From contig JACRBN010000001.1 in NCBI GenBank assembly GCA_016213105.1, forward strand, positions 124,001-188,000: DNA of 64,000 nt, given 5' to 3'. This DNA is from Chloroflexota bacterium. GTDB taxonomy: Bacteria > Chloroflexota > Anaerolineae > Anaerolineales > Villigracilaceae. Position 1 is the first letter of the stretch; each line of letters begins with the position of its first letter. A program made the position numbers and the translations under genes. The notes under the pieces are model-generated. The model worked only from the letters and a program-made list of their open reading frames with translations. It was not told where the DNA came from and searched no databases. Of the stretch, positions 43,532 to 52,648 are shown piece by piece.

Positions 43532-45990
43532 CATTTCCCCGATCGGCGCTGGTCGATGGCGGCTTGCAGGTGTTGATTTTCGGCCTGCTCCAGCGGCGCG
43601 AGGTGACGTTTCACCCGTCCGCGCAGGGAGCGCGCTTCGCGGAACAATTCCTCGGCGCGGGTCAGGCCCGCAGGTGAGGGGTCTTCGTCCAGGGCGAGCC
43701 AGGCCAGGACGTGCAGGCAGTTTGCCACGCCGTGTTCATCCTCCGTCTGCTGGTATTGGCGCAGCACGTCGGCGCACAACTCACGCGCGGTGGACAGGTC
43801 GCCGCGCAGGCGGGCGAGACTGGCCAGCAGCAATTGCGCTTCAGGCAGGTAAAGCGCGTCGCCCATCTCCTGAAATAACTTCAGGCTGTGACGGGCGATC
43901 TGCTCGGCGCGCGCCAGGTCGCCCATCTCGTAACAGACCGTGGCCAGGTAGATGGAGGCAAAGGCGTTCTCCCAGGGGGTGTCCTCCGGGCTGGAGGCTT
44001 CGAGGGCGCGCTCCAGCCAGCGCTGCGCGGCGGGCAGGTCATACATTAGCGTGGCGGTCGTGCCAAGATTGGCAAAGCCGATGGCCTGGTCGCGCGCGTC
44101 GTTGGGGTCCGAAAGCGAGAGGGATTCTTCCAGCAGGGCGATGGCGCGCGGATAATCGCCCTGGCATTGCGCCACCAGGCCCATGTTGTGCAGGACAGTG
44201 GAGATACCTTTCTGGTCGCGCAGTTCGCGCCGCAGGGCCAGGCCTTCCTCGTGATAGCGCATGGCGGCGGCAAATTCGTTCAACTCGGCGGCGGTGGCCC
44301 CCGCGCCGTTGAGCGCCGTGGCGCGCCGACGCTGGGAGGTCTCGTCGAATGGCGCGGGGCGCGGACAGCGCAGGGCCGCCTCCAGCCAGGTCATGGCCTC
44401 GCGCCCGAAGCCCTGCCGCCCCCAGAACCACCACAACCCGCCCGCCAGGCTGACGGCCAATCCGCCGTCGTCCTGCTCCAGGGCAAAGCGCAGGGCCGCG
44501 CGGAAGTTCTCATGGTCGAGGCGCGCGCGCGACAGCCAAAGCGACTGCTCCGCGCCCAGGATGCCCTGGAAAACCGCCTGGGCATATTCGGCAAAATGGA
44601 TGGCGTGCGCGCGGCGCAGCGCATCGAGCCAGCCGTCGGCGGCGAGCTGCTCGAAGGCGAAGGCACGCAGGGTTTCGAGCAGGGTCACGCGGCCCGCTTC
44701 GACCCGCAGCAGGCTGGCCGCAGATAGGGCGTTCAGCACATCCGCGTCCGCGCCGCAGACTTGTTGCGCGGTCTCCAGGTCGCAGCCGCCGGTCATGACT
44801 CCCAGGCGCAGGAAGGCCGCGCGCTGGTGCTCGGGCAGCAGGTGGACACTCCACGCGATGGCGGCGTGCAGGGTGCGGTGACGTTCGGCGATGTTGCGTT
44901 TGGTTTGCCCGAGCAGGGTGGATGAAAGCTGGGATGGCTGGCGGGCGGCCATGATCTGGCGCAGCAATTCCTGCGCAGAGAGGTCACGCACGCGCGCGGC
45001 GGCAATCTCCAGCGCCAGGGGCAGGCCGTCGAGGGCGGCGCACAGGGCCGAGACAGCCAGGGCGTTTTCCGCATCCAGGCGGAAGGCGGCGCGCACGGCG
45101 CGGGCGCGGGCAGTGAACAATTGCACCGACGGGACTTGCGCCAGGTCGTCCACGGCGGGCAGGTGCGCCAGGTCGGGCAGGGCCAGCGGGGAGAGGTCCC
45201 ATTCGTATTCGCCATACAAGTCAAGGGCCACGCGGCTGGTACACAGCAGGCGCAGTTTCGGCGCGGCGGACAGCCAATCGCCAAAGTGCGAGGCCGCCTC
45301 CAGGATGTGCTCGCAGTTGTCCAGCACCAGCAGCAGGTCGCGGGGCATCAGATGGGCGCGGACGAGATCCTGGGCGGGCGGGTCGGCCGCGGGCGTCAGG
45401 CCCAGCGCCAGGGCGATGGCGCCCGCCACATCGTGCGCATCGTGGATCGCATCCAGTTCGACGAAGCACACGCCGTCGGGGAAGCTGCCCTTCAACTGGC
45501 GGGCCGCCTCCAGCGCCAGGCGGGTCTTGCCGATGCCCGGGGCGCCGACCAGAGTCACGAGGCGGGCGTCCCCCGTCAGCAGGCGGGTAATGGACTCCAA
45601 TTCGGCGGCGCGGCCCAACAGCGGCAGGAGCGGCGCGGGCAGCGGATAGGGCGAGACGGCGGTCACCTCCAGCGTGCGCTCGGTGCGGGTCTGCACGCTG
45701 CGGGTGACGGTGATGCGCTGCGTCCCGTCTGCTTCCGCGCGCACCTGCCCCGCCAGTTCGAGCAGGCGCTGGGACAGTTCAGCCTGGCGCTGCAAGCCCA
45801 GGGCGGGGAGGAAGAGCGCGGCCACCACGGCCAGGTCGGGCAGGCGGCTGCCGTTTTCGAGGCGGGCGATCTGCTCGCGGCTGTAGCCCACGGCGCGGCC
45901 CAGTTCATCCTGGGTCAGGTGCTCGCGTTTGCGCAGGAAGCGCAGGGCTTCGCCGAAGGTTTGGGCGGGGAAGGCGGTCGGAAACGACAT
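43531..45990 (-). CDS. XRE-type STAND regulator (HTH, NB-ARC-like ATPase, TPRs)
   Basis: An 819-residue protein. Residues 10-75: Cro/C1-type HTH (FGEALRFLRKREHLTQDELGRAVGYSREQIARLENGSRLPDL). Residues 120-420: ATPase with Walker A LVGAPGIGKTRLALE, Walker B LLLVLDNCEHIL and LLCTSRVALD. Residues 490-800: TPRs. The ATG at 45990 is preferred over TTG 45996 because it lies 6 nt after a TAAGAT -10 box, so the mRNA may be leaderless. The divergent lipoprotein promoter carries TGTCAC repeats, a candidate target. Confidence 0.9.
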   Translation of the reverse strand: MSFPTAFPAQTFGEALRFLRKREHLTQDELGRAVGYSREQIARLENGSRLPDLAVVAALFLPALGLQRQAELSQRLLELAGQVRAEADGTQRITVTRSVQTRTERTLEVTAVSPYPLPAPLLPLLGRAAELESITRLLTGDARLVTLVGAPGIGKTRLALEAARQLKGSFPDGVCFVELDAIHDAHDVAGAIALALGLTPAADPPAQDLVRAHLMPRDLLLVLDNCEHILEAASHFGDWLSAAPKLRLLCTSRVALDLYGEYEWDLSPLALPDLAHLPAVDDLAQVPSVQLFTARARAVRAAFRLDAENALAVSALCAALDGLPLALEIAAARVRDLSAQELLRQIMAARQPSQLSSTLLGQTKRNIAERHRTLHAAIAWSVHLLPEHQRAAFLRLGVMTGGCDLETAQQVCGADADVLNALSAASLLRVEAGRVTLLETLRAFAFEQLAADGWLDALRRAHAIHFAEYAQAVFQGILGAEQSLWLSRARLDHENFRAALRFALEQDDGGLAVSLAGGLWWFWGRQGFGREAMTWLEAALRCPRPAPFDETSQRRRATALNGAGATAAELNEFAAAMRYHEEGLALRRELRDQKGISTVLHNMGLVAQCQGDYPRAIALLEESLSLSDPNDARDQAIGFANLGTTATLMYDLPAAQRWLERALEASSPEDTPWENAFASIYLATVCYEMGDLARAEQIARHSLKLFQEMGDALYLPEAQLLLASLARLRGDLSTARELCADVLRQYQQTEDEHGVANCLHVLAWLALDEDPSPAGLTRAEELFREARSLRGRVKRHLAPLEQAENQHLQAAIDQRRSGK

Positions 45991-45996
45991 GCGCAA

Positions 45997-46033
45997 ATCT
46001 TATCATGGCTGCGCCGCAATACAATGGCCGCAA
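45997..46033 (-). promoter_or_regulatory. Leaderless promoter of the XRE-STAND gene with TTGCGGC repeats
   Basis: On the minus strand two TTGCGGC copies (complements of 46027-46033 and 46013-46019; 14-bp period) precede TAAGAT (complement of 45997-46002). The ATG follows 6 nt later. The direct repeat is less regular than the 11-bp sites. Confidence 0.5.
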
Positions 46034-46046
46034 GGGGGGATTTGTC

Positions 46047-46089
46047 TGTCACAAAATGTCACCTTTTGCGGCGGCGCGGCCGCTAAGAT
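46047..46089 (+). promoter_or_regulatory. TGTCAC-type promoter, site 2
   Basis: TGTCAC at 46047 and 46057, then 21 nt, then TAAGAT at 46084-46089: the same layout as at 27369 and 46902. It points to the lipoprotein gene at 46130, which here has a normal GGAGG ribosome site, so the transcript has a leader of about 35 nt. Confidence 0.78.
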
Positions 46090-46129
46090 GGGAAACATCC
46101 AGCCCATATCCCCTTTTATTGGAGGCCGC

Positions 46130-46897
46130 ATGAACCCAAGGAAACGCCCGCAACTCCTGCTGATCCTGGCCGCCCTGGCGACCTTGATGTGCCGCTGCAG
46201 CCTGGACTCAGGCGCACCCGTCAAGTTGAGCTTCAGCGATGGCAGCAGCGTGCAATGCAGAAGGTACACCGTATACATTGCCACCTGGAACGACCCCTAC
46301 GGCAGCACTTCCGATTACGATTGCGAAATCCCCTGCCCTGACGGCTCGACCGTTAAAGTGGAGCACCTCTCGCGCCAGCAGGTCGGTGCGGAGGATGAGA
46401 CGCAGGATGCCGAAGTGCTGCAAAGTTGGCAGGCGCAGTATTGCCCCGTCGACCCGTCGACGGGCGGCGCCACCCGCGTTCCGTCCACATCCAGCCCCGC
46501 GCCGACGATGACAGCGATGGCCGCGCGAACGGCCACCCCCAGCGCGACGGCAGCCCCGCGCCCGCTGTTGACCGGAGCCGTCAGCGCCTGCGACCTGACC
46601 CAGGGATTCATCAACTTCACCCTGGCCCAGCCGCCGCTCGACATCAGCAGCAAGGTTTTGAATGTGCGCTTCAACAATATCCCCGCCCGCTGCTCCATCC
46701 CGCGCGTCAACCCCAACGTGCTGACCTGCAACATCCCCGCGGGCGCGCGCCCGCCTGTCAACATCAGCGTGACCCTCGATGGGGTACTGGTCAACAGTTT
46801 CAACTACAGCGGCGCGGGATGCACCAGCCCAAAGCCCAACAATCCCAACCAGGACAAGCCGCCCGTGAACCCGACGCCCACCGACTGGCAGGGATAG
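46130..46897 (+). CDS. Exported protein or lipoprotein of unknown function
   Basis: A 255-residue protein. The ATG at 46130 has GGAGG at 46121-46125. The N-terminus (MNPRKRPQLLLILAALATLMCRC) is a signal peptide; whether one of the two cysteines is a lipobox is unclear. Residues 28-110 are cysteine-containing (CRRYTV, CEIPCPDGS, YCPVD), followed by a Thr/Ala/Pro-rich linker and a second domain (about 150-235; CDLTQGFINFTLAQPPLDISSKVLNVRFNNI). No family is recognised. It is divergent from the XRE-STAND regulator, and the next TGTCAC promoter begins 5 bp after its stop. Confidence 0.72.
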   Translation: MNPRKRPQLLLILAALATLMCRCSLDSGAPVKLSFSDGSSVQCRRYTVYIATWNDPYGSTSDYDCEIPCPDGSTVKVEHLSRQQVGAEDETQDAEVLQSWQAQYCPVDPSTGGATRVPSTSSPAPTMTAMAARTATPSATAAPRPLLTGAVSACDLTQGFINFTLAQPPLDISSKVLNVRFNNIPARCSIPRVNPNVLTCNIPAGARPPVNISVTLDGVLVNSFNYSGAGCTSPKPNNPNQDKPPVNPTPTDWQG

Positions 46898-46901
46898 CAT
46901 C

Positions 46902-46944
46902 TGTCACAAAATGTCACCTTTTCGCACAGCCCGGCCGATAAGAT
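46902..46944 (+). promoter_or_regulatory. TGTCAC-type promoter, site 3
   Basis: TGTCAC at 46902 and 46912, 21 nt, TAAGAT at 46939-46944. The ATG at 46952 lies 7 nt later, so the transcript is predicted to be leaderless. Confidence 0.78.
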
Positions 46945-46951
46945 GTATTCC

Positions 46952-47161
46952 ATGCAGCGCCGATTCCGCATCACCCTGACCGAAACCGTGGAAGTGACCG
47001 AGACCCTCACCATCCTGGTCGAAGGCCGCGCCGCACAGAAGGAGAGTCAACCCGCCGAACGAACCGTCGAGACAAAACAATTCCCCGTTGAGCCAGGCCG
47101 CCCGCGCCGCCCTTATCGATTTCACAAGCGCAAGACCCGCAAACGATACCGAAGCGACTAA
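46952..47161 (+). CDS. Small basic protein, VEVTET family, upstream of an SLH gene
   Basis: A 69-residue protein (ATG 46952; the ATG at 46943 overlaps the -10 box and is rejected). RFRITLTETVEVTETLTILVE matches the small protein at 27418; the tail here is strongly basic (RPRRPYRFHKRKTRKRYRSD), unlike the other copy. It could bind nucleic acid or an acidic partner through that tail. The SLH gene at 47273 begins 111 bp later with a palindromic repeat between them, and both probably lie on one transcript. Confidence 0.68.
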   Translation: MQRRFRITLTETVEVTETLTILVEGRAAQKESQPAERTVETKQFPVEPGRPRRPYRFHKRKTRKRYRSD

Positions 47162-47207
47162 GAGACCATCCAAAATCAGAGTGCAGACTTTAGCCTGCTC
47201 TGATACG

Positions 47208-47223
47208 GCGGACTGAAGTCCGC
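47208..47223. repeat. Small palindromic intergenic repeat (copy 2)
   Basis: GCGGACTGAAGTCCGC is a near-perfect palindrome followed by GCTCCGG, related to the unit at 13160. A less regular half-copy (GTGCAGACTTTAGCCTGC) precedes it at 47181. Confidence 0.6.
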
Positions 47224-47272
47224 GCTCCGGGAATGATCGGATCCACACGAACACCCATTTAGAGGAGAAACC

Positions 47273-49465
47273 ATGAAACAAAAACTGCTTTCCCTGATGC
47301 TGGCGCTGGCCGTTCTGGCTGCGCTGATTAATGTCTCGCCCGTCCGCGCGGCCAGCGCCGTGGTCGGGACGGGTACGCCCGCCTCCTGCACCGAGGCGGC
47401 CCTCAACGCCGCCCTGGCAAGCGCCAACGCGGGCGGCGGAACCGTCACCTTCAACTGCGGCCCGTCCTCTGTGACCATCAACCTGACCGTGCAGAAGATC
47501 ATGAACCTGGCCAGCGTCACCATCGACGGCGGCGGGCTGGTCACACTGAAAGGCATGACCGAAGTGCGCCACTTCTTCGCCGGCAACGGAATCACCCTGA
47601 CCCTCAAGAACATCATCCTGCGGGATGGTGATTCCCTGGTGGGCGGCGGATCGATCGAAGCGTCCGGGGCGCACATTGTTTTGGAATCAGTTCAATTACT
47701 GAATAATTACGCGTCCAACCAGGGCGGGGCGATTTATTGCTATATTGGCGCCGACGGTACCTTGACGGTGAACAACAGCCTCTTCGAGAATAATGCCTCA
47801 AACAACGGCGGCGCCATTTATAACGATGGCTGTACCACCACGATCAACAATACCACCTTCCTGACCAATCAGGCCTTCGCCGCCGGCGGCGCCATCCACA
47901 ATGCTTTTGGGGCCAGCCTGGAAGTGAACGACAGCATACTCCAGGCCAATACCGCCCTGGATGGCGGCGGTTTGTTCAACGACAGCGGCTCCACAATCAC
48001 GCTCAACTCCGTCACAATTCAATCCAACAGCGGCGGGTATGGCGGCGGACTGGAAAACAGCGGTACGGTCACGCTCAACGACAGCCTGGTCCACTCGAAC
48101 ACTGTCACCGGTTCCGGCGGAGGCATCTGGAATTTTAATGGCGCGATGACGTTGAACCGCACCACGGTGAGCAATAACAGCGCCTACGAAGGCGGCGGCA
48201 TCAACACCTACGGCGGACAGCTGCAAATCACGAACGCCAACATCACGAACAATACCGCCACAGGCACGCACGGCGGCGGACTGTATCACGGCGGCGGGAC
48301 GGCCTATATCTCCAACGCCACCATCAGCGGCAACCAGGCCACAAATGCGGCGGGCAACGGCGGCGGCATCTACCAGGCCTCGGACGACAACATGACCCTG
48401 ACCAACGTGACCCTGGCGAAGAATCACGCCGGCTCGCTCGGCGGCGGGCTGTATCACTTCAGCCGCTATGCCGTCCTCACCAATGTGACCGTTGCGGACA
48501 ACACGGCCGGCGCGGCTGGCCCCGCCATCTATGAAGACTCGCCCATGACCCCGTCCTTCCCGGGCGTGGTGCAAATTGTCAACAGCGCCATCCTCGGCGA
48601 CGTCAACAACTGCGGCGGCGGCCTGTTCGACTCGCTCGGATATAACTTCAGTCAGGGCACCTGTGCCGCCCTCGACCAAGCCAGCGATTTGGAAAATTAC
48701 GCCGGCAGCGCAAATCTCATGGCCCTGACCTACACCAGCGGAACCTTCGCCATGCAGACCATGCTGCCCAAACCCGGCAGTCCGCTGATCGACGGGGGCA
48801 CGAATGCCGAATGCGCCTCCCCCGACCAGCGCGGACTGACCCGCCCGGTGGACGGTGACAACAACACCTCGGCCATCTGCGACATCGGCGCGGTGGAGTT
48901 CCAGCCCGGGCCGGTCTTCGCCGACGTGCCCTGGAGCTACTGGGCCGCGCCCTACATCGAGATGATGTATTACGACGGCATCACCGGCGGATGCACGGTC
49001 AACCCGCTCAACTACTGTCCCAACAATCCGGTCACCCGCGCACAAATGGCGGTCTTCCTGCTCAAGGCCATGTACGGTACAGCCTATGTCCCAGCGAATG
49101 CCACGGGCGCCGTTTTCAATGACATCCCTGCCAGCAACCCCTTCGCCAAGTGGATCGAGCAACTGGCGGCCGAAGGCATCACCGGCGGCTGCGGCGGCGG
49201 CAATTACTGCCCCAATAACCCGGTCACCCGCGAGCAGATGGCGGTCTTCCTGCTGGTTGCCAAGCATGGCACCGGCTACACTCCGCCCGCCGCGACCGGC
49301 ATCTTTGCCGACGTCCCAGCCAGCAACGGCTTCGCCCCCTGGATCGAGCAACTGGCCGCCGAGGGCATCACCGGCGGCTGCGGCGGAGGCAACTTCTGCC
49401 CCAAGACCGTCGTCACCCGCGCCCAGATGGCGGTCTTCCTGGTCACGGCCTTTAGCGCGCCATAG
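47273..49465 (+). CDS. SLH-anchored beta-helix surface protein
   Basis: A 730-residue exported protein with GAGGAGAAA before the ATG and a signal peptide ending near PVRA. A beta-helix region (about 25-535) with many GGGLYxN/GGGIxN turns ends in SPDQRGLTRP...CDIGAVE, and three SLH repeats follow (about 546-730). The mature N-terminus (SAVVGTGTPASCTEAALNAAL) is close to that of the protein at 27726. The 3' end and terminator are shared with the gene at 52645. It is the surface partner of the small protein at 46952. Confidence 0.9.
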   Translation: MKQKLLSLMLALAVLAALINVSPVRAASAVVGTGTPASCTEAALNAALASANAGGGTVTFNCGPSSVTINLTVQKIMNLASVTIDGGGLVTLKGMTEVRHFFAGNGITLTLKNIILRDGDSLVGGGSIEASGAHIVLESVQLLNNYASNQGGAIYCYIGADGTLTVNNSLFENNASNNGGAIYNDGCTTTINNTTFLTNQAFAAGGAIHNAFGASLEVNDSILQANTALDGGGLFNDSGSTITLNSVTIQSNSGGYGGGLENSGTVTLNDSLVHSNTVTGSGGGIWNFNGAMTLNRTTVSNNSAYEGGGINTYGGQLQITNANITNNTATGTHGGGLYHGGGTAYISNATISGNQATNAAGNGGGIYQASDDNMTLTNVTLAKNHAGSLGGGLYHFSRYAVLTNVTVADNTAGAAGPAIYEDSPMTPSFPGVVQIVNSAILGDVNNCGGGLFDSLGYNFSQGTCAALDQASDLENYAGSANLMALTYTSGTFAMQTMLPKPGSPLIDGGTNAECASPDQRGLTRPVDGDNNTSAICDIGAVEFQPGPVFADVPWSYWAAPYIEMMYYDGITGGCTVNPLNYCPNNPVTRAQMAVFLLKAMYGTAYVPANATGAVFNDIPASNPFAKWIEQLAAEGITGGCGGGNYCPNNPVTREQMAVFLLVAKHGTGYTPPAATGIFADVPASNGFAPWIEQLAAEGITGGCGGGNFCPKTVVTRAQMAVFLVTAFSAP

Positions 49466-49516
49466 AATTCAAACCTGAGGGAAACCTCGCCAGCGCAGGA
49501 AATATCAAATCGATCC

Positions 49517-49548
49517 AAGGCGGCCCTGATCCCAGGGCCGCCTTTTAT
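49517..49548 (+). terminator. Rho-independent terminator (near-identical copy at 54899)
   Basis: A 12-bp stem (49517-49528 with 49533-49544) with ATCC loop and a T-run. A second perfect hairpin (TGGCAGACTC and its complement) follows within 49550-49585. Confidence 0.93.
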
Positions 49549-49659
49549 TGTGGCAGACTCGTTCCGTGGAGTCTGCCAGATACTGGATGGCCTTCAGAGG
49601 AATCCCCATCTGTGCCATCCTGAGAAATTTGCGGCTGAATTTTAAATTGGGGGCGATTT

Positions 49660-49691
49660 TGGACGCTTTCTGGACGCCTGCTCCATAGAAT
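49660..49691 (+). promoter_or_regulatory. SARP-type promoter: TGGACGC direct repeat, copy 1
   Basis: TGGACGC at 49660-49666 and 49671-49677 (11-bp period), then 8 bp, then TAGAAT at 49686-49691. The ATG at 49699 follows after 7 nt, so the mRNA is predicted to be leaderless. Copies with the same geometry are at 52391 and 58708. Confidence 0.8.
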
Positions 49692-49698
49692 GATGACA

Positions 49699-49917
49699 AT
49701 GGACACGAAACCTGCACCCCATCAACACCTTTTTGTCGTCCGTTTGTGGTCGGAGACGGCGGAAAACCCCCAGATCCCCCTGCGCGGATCCGTGGAACAC
49801 GTGCCCAGCGGGCAAAAGTTCTATTTCACATCGCTGAATGACCTGTCCGATTTTATCGCGCTCAAAGCGATGGTCTTATCCCAATCCATCTCCAAAGAAA
49901 AGGAAACCAAACCATGA
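49699..49917 (+). CDS. 72-residue RLW/RGSVE small protein, coupled to an SLH gene
   Basis: The ATG at 49699 is chosen because the earlier in-frame ATG at 49690 overlaps the -10 box. LFVVRLWSETAENPQIPLRGSVEHVPSGQKFYFTSLNDLSDFIAL is nearly identical to the proteins at 52430 and 58747. There is no signal peptide, membrane helix or cysteine. The stop overlaps the next gene's start as ATGA, so the two are translationally coupled at a fixed ratio. The last codons (SKEKETKP) double as the AAAGGAAA ribosome site of the SLH gene. Function unknown. Confidence 0.75.
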   Translation: MDTKPAPHQHLFVVRLWSETAENPQIPLRGSVEHVPSGQKFYFTSLNDLSDFIALKAMVLSQSISKEKETKP

Positions 49918-52277
49918 AACACAAACTCATCTCCCTCTTCGTCCTGCTGGCTCTCCTGTTGGCGGGGATGCCAGTCCAGCCTGCCCGCGCCGCGGGGGTG
50001 ATCATCTACGTGGACGCGGACTCGGGCTGTTCTTCGTCCTGCGGCGGGTCATGGGCCGCGGCTCATCGCACACTGCAAGCCGCCCTCACGGCCGCCAAAA
50101 GCTCCGACCAGCTCTGGGTGGCGGAAGGCGTTTATTATCCCGGCGCGGCGGGCGACCGCACCGTCACCTTCACGCTCAAGAACGGCGTGGCAATTTATGG
50201 CGGCTTCAACGGCACCGAGACTCGGCTTTCGAGTCGGGATTGGCAAGTCAACCCCACCATCCTGAGCGGCGATATTGACCAGAACGATGTCAACCTGGAT
50301 GGCAACTTCGTCGCCGAAACCACAGCCAATATCATTGGCGATAACGCCTACAACGTGGTCACTGGCGGCGGAACGGACAATACGGCCATCCTGGATGGCT
50401 TCACCATTACGGCGGGTCGGGCAAACCTTCTCGATGCTTCGTTCGCCACCGGCGGTGGGATGTACAACTCATCCAGTAGTCCGACACTCACGAATTTAAC
50501 CTTCAGTGGCAACTTCGCAGCCTTCTCCGGTGGCGGGATGTTCAACTCATCCAGCAGTCCGACATTGTCGAATGTCACCTTTGGTGGAAACTGGGCGACC
50601 GCCGGTGGCGGAATGTTCAACACGAATAGCAATCCATTTCTGACAAACGTTTCTTTTCAAAACAACAGCGCCGCGGATGGAGGGGGCATGGCAAATATTA
50701 ACAGCGCGCCCGTCATCTCAGGAGGGACATTCGATCAAAACACTGCCACATCAAAAGGTGGGGGCCTCTACAACGACAACAGTGATCTATCGCTTTCGAA
50801 CACCGACTTCACCCTTAACAACGCGGCAAACGGTGGCGGGATCTATAATGCCAACGGCAGCAACCTGATGCTGAATGGGGGGCAAATCTTCGGCAATTCA
50901 ACCACTACAGGCAATGGAGGCGGGATATACAACTCTCTAAGTATGATCTCGCTGGTGACGGTTGATATCAATAGTAACAGGGCCGACAACTCCGGCGGCG
51001 GGATATTTAACGACATCGGAAACCTTACTTCGGCTAGCACATTCTCGTTGACGAACGTTAAATTTATAATGAATATATCGAATTCCGGCGGCGGGATGTA
51101 CAACGGTGAACTTTCCAGTGGCACATTGACCAATGTTGAATTCTATGAAAATGTTTCCACGGGCTTTCAAGGCGGCGGGATGAACAACTCCTCCGCCGGC
51201 AATCTGGCGCTGGAAAACGTCACGTTTACCAATAATTACGCGCCAAAGGGCGGTGGAATGAACAATAACTATACCGACCCATCCCTGACAAACGTTACGT
51301 TCCATCATAACGGCTCCCAAGGCAACGCGGGCATGGGCGGCGGAATGTACAATAACGCAAGCCACCCCATCCTCATCAACACCGTGATCGCCGATAGCGA
51401 AAGCGGTGGGGATTGCGCCGGTTCCACGCTGGACAGCGCCTCCTCCAACAACCTGATCGAAGACAGCGCCTTTGCCTGCGGATTGACGAACGGCGACGCA
51501 AACGGCAACATCGTCGGGCTGGACCCCAACTTGGGTCCACTGGCAGATAACGGCGGCTTCACCCAGACCCATGCCCTGCTCACCGGTTCCCCGGCCATCG
51601 ACGCGGGCGATGATGCCTCCTGCCCGGACACCGATCAGCGCGGCCTGTCCCGCCCCTGGGACGGCGACGGCTCTGGCGGCGCTGCCTGCGACATCGGCGC
51701 CTATGAGGTTCCCTACCCCTCTCCCGTCTTTGCGGATGTACCCGTCGGCTATTGGGCGATCTCCCACATCGAAAGCCTGTATGCCAACGGCATCACCGGC
51801 GGCTGCACAGTCAGCCCACTCAACTACTGTCCCGCCAATCCCGTCACGCGCGCACAGATGGCCGTCTTCCTGCTCAAGGCCATGTACGGCGCGGCTTGTG
51901 TCCCAGCTGATGCCACCGGCACGATCTTCAACGATGTTCCCGCCAGCAACCCCTTCGCCAAATGGATCGAGCAACTGGCGGCCGAAGGCATCACCGGCGG
52001 CTGTGGCGGCGGAAATTATTGTCCCAACACCCCAGTCACCCGCGAGCAGATGGCCGTCTTCCTGCTGGTCGCCGAGCACGGCACCGGCTACACCCCGCCC
52101 GCCGCAACCGGCGTCTTCGCGGATGTACCCGCCAGCAACGGCTTCGCCCCCTGGATCGAGCAACTGGCCGCCGAAGGCATCACCGGCGGCTGCGGCGGAG
52201 GCAACTTCTGCCCCAAGACCGTTGTCACCCGCGCCCAGATGGCTGTCTTCCTCGTCTCCGCTTTCAACCTGCCGTAA
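49914..52277 (+). CDS. SLH-anchored beta-helix surface protein, module 1 of three
   Basis: A 787-residue exported protein starting within the ATGA overlap with the small gene. The signal peptide ([20 protein letters not shown], cleavage near PARA) is almost the same in the proteins at 52645 and 58962. The beta-helix region (about 30-595) opens with [20 protein letters not shown], has many GGGMFN/GGGMYN turns and ends [26 protein letters not shown]; three SLH repeats follow (about 604-787). An imperfect hairpin without T-run lies after the stop. Exported with an SLH anchor; possible adhesin. Confidence 0.9.
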   Translation: MKHKLISLFVLLALLLAGMPVQPARAAGVIIYVDADSGCSSSCGGSWAAAHRTLQAALTAAKSSDQLWVAEGVYYPGAAGDRTVTFTLKNGVAIYGGFNGTETRLSSRDWQVNPTILSGDIDQNDVNLDGNFVAETTANIIGDNAYNVVTGGGTDNTAILDGFTITAGRANLLDASFATGGGMYNSSSSPTLTNLTFSGNFAAFSGGGMFNSSSSPTLSNVTFGGNWATAGGGMFNTNSNPFLTNVSFQNNSAADGGGMANINSAPVISGGTFDQNTATSKGGGLYNDNSDLSLSNTDFTLNNAANGGGIYNANGSNLMLNGGQIFGNSTTTGNGGGIYNSLSMISLVTVDINSNRADNSGGGIFNDIGNLTSASTFSLTNVKFIMNISNSGGGMYNGELSSGTLTNVEFYENVSTGFQGGGMNNSSAGNLALENVTFTNNYAPKGGGMNNNYTDPSLTNVTFHHNGSQGNAGMGGGMYNNASHPILINTVIADSESGGDCAGSTLDSASSNNLIEDSAFACGLTNGDANGNIVGLDPNLGPLADNGGFTQTHALLTGSPAIDAGDDASCPDTDQRGLSRPWDGDGSGGAACDIGAYEVPYPSPVFADVPVGYWAISHIESLYANGITGGCTVSPLNYCPANPVTRAQMAVFLLKAMYGAACVPADATGTIFNDVPASNPFAKWIEQLAAEGITGGCGGGNYCPNTPVTREQMAVFLLVAEHGTGYTPPAATGVFADVPASNGFAPWIEQLAAEGITGGCGGGNFCPKTVVTRAQMAVFLVSAFNLP

Positions 52278-52287
52278 ACAGGATGAC

Positions 52288-52324
52288 ATCAACAGGCGGG
52301 GTCGGACCGGCTCCGCCTGTTGAT
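52288..52324 (+). other. Hairpin after the module 1 SLH gene
   Basis: A perfect 12-bp stem (52288-52299 with 52313-52324) without a T-run; it may work as a weak terminator or 3' end stabiliser. A second, imperfect hairpin with a six-T run (about 52342-52391) lies just before the next promoter and is a better terminator candidate. Confidence 0.55.
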
Positions 52325-52390
52325 ATGGGATATGGATGAATAAGAGAAAGCTCCGCAAGATACCCAAACTCCTTGGAGCCCTTTCTTTTT

Positions 52391-52422
52391 TGGACACTTT
52401 CTGGATGCCCCTTCCCTACAAT
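52391..52422 (+). promoter_or_regulatory. SARP-type promoter: TGGACAC/TGGATGC direct repeat, copy 2
   Basis: TGGACAC at 52391-52397 and TGGATGC at 52402-52408 (11-bp period; each differs from TGGACGC by one base), then 8 bp, then TACAAT at 52417-52422. The ATG at 52430 follows after 7 nt. Confidence 0.75.
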
Positions 52423-52429
52423 GAGAGCA

Positions 52430-52648
52430 ATGAACACAAAACCCGCTCCATCTCAACACCTCTTTGTTGTCCGTTTGTGGTCGGAGACGGCGGAAAAAAA
52501 CCAGATCCCCCTGCGCGGATCCGTGGAACACGTGCCCAGTGGGCAAAGGCTCTACTTCACTTCGCTGAACGACCTGTCTGATTTCATCGCGCTCAAAGCG
52601 ATGGTCTTACCCCAATTCATCTCCAAAGAAAAGGAAACCAAACCATGA
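52430..52648 (+). CDS. 72-residue RLW/RGSVE small protein, coupled to an SLH gene
   Basis: A close copy of the protein at 49699; changes are mainly AEKNQ for AENPQ, QRLYF for QKFYF and LPQF for LSQS. The ATG at 52430 is 7 nt after the -10 box and the earlier ATG at 52421 overlaps it. The stop overlaps the SLH start as ATGA. The promoter repeats here are one base off the TGGACGC form in each half, so the response to the regulator may be weaker than at the other two modules. Confidence 0.75.
   Translation: MNTKPAPSQHLFVVRLWSETAEKNQIPLRGSVEHVPSGQRLYFTSLNDLSDFIALKAMVLPQFISKEKETKP

Noticed and set aside
47798-49351. Large minus-strand open frames through the SLH genes
   Set aside because: Similar antisense frames appear behind every SLH gene because the repeats have the same GC-rich codons. 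They lack ribosome sites and known domains.
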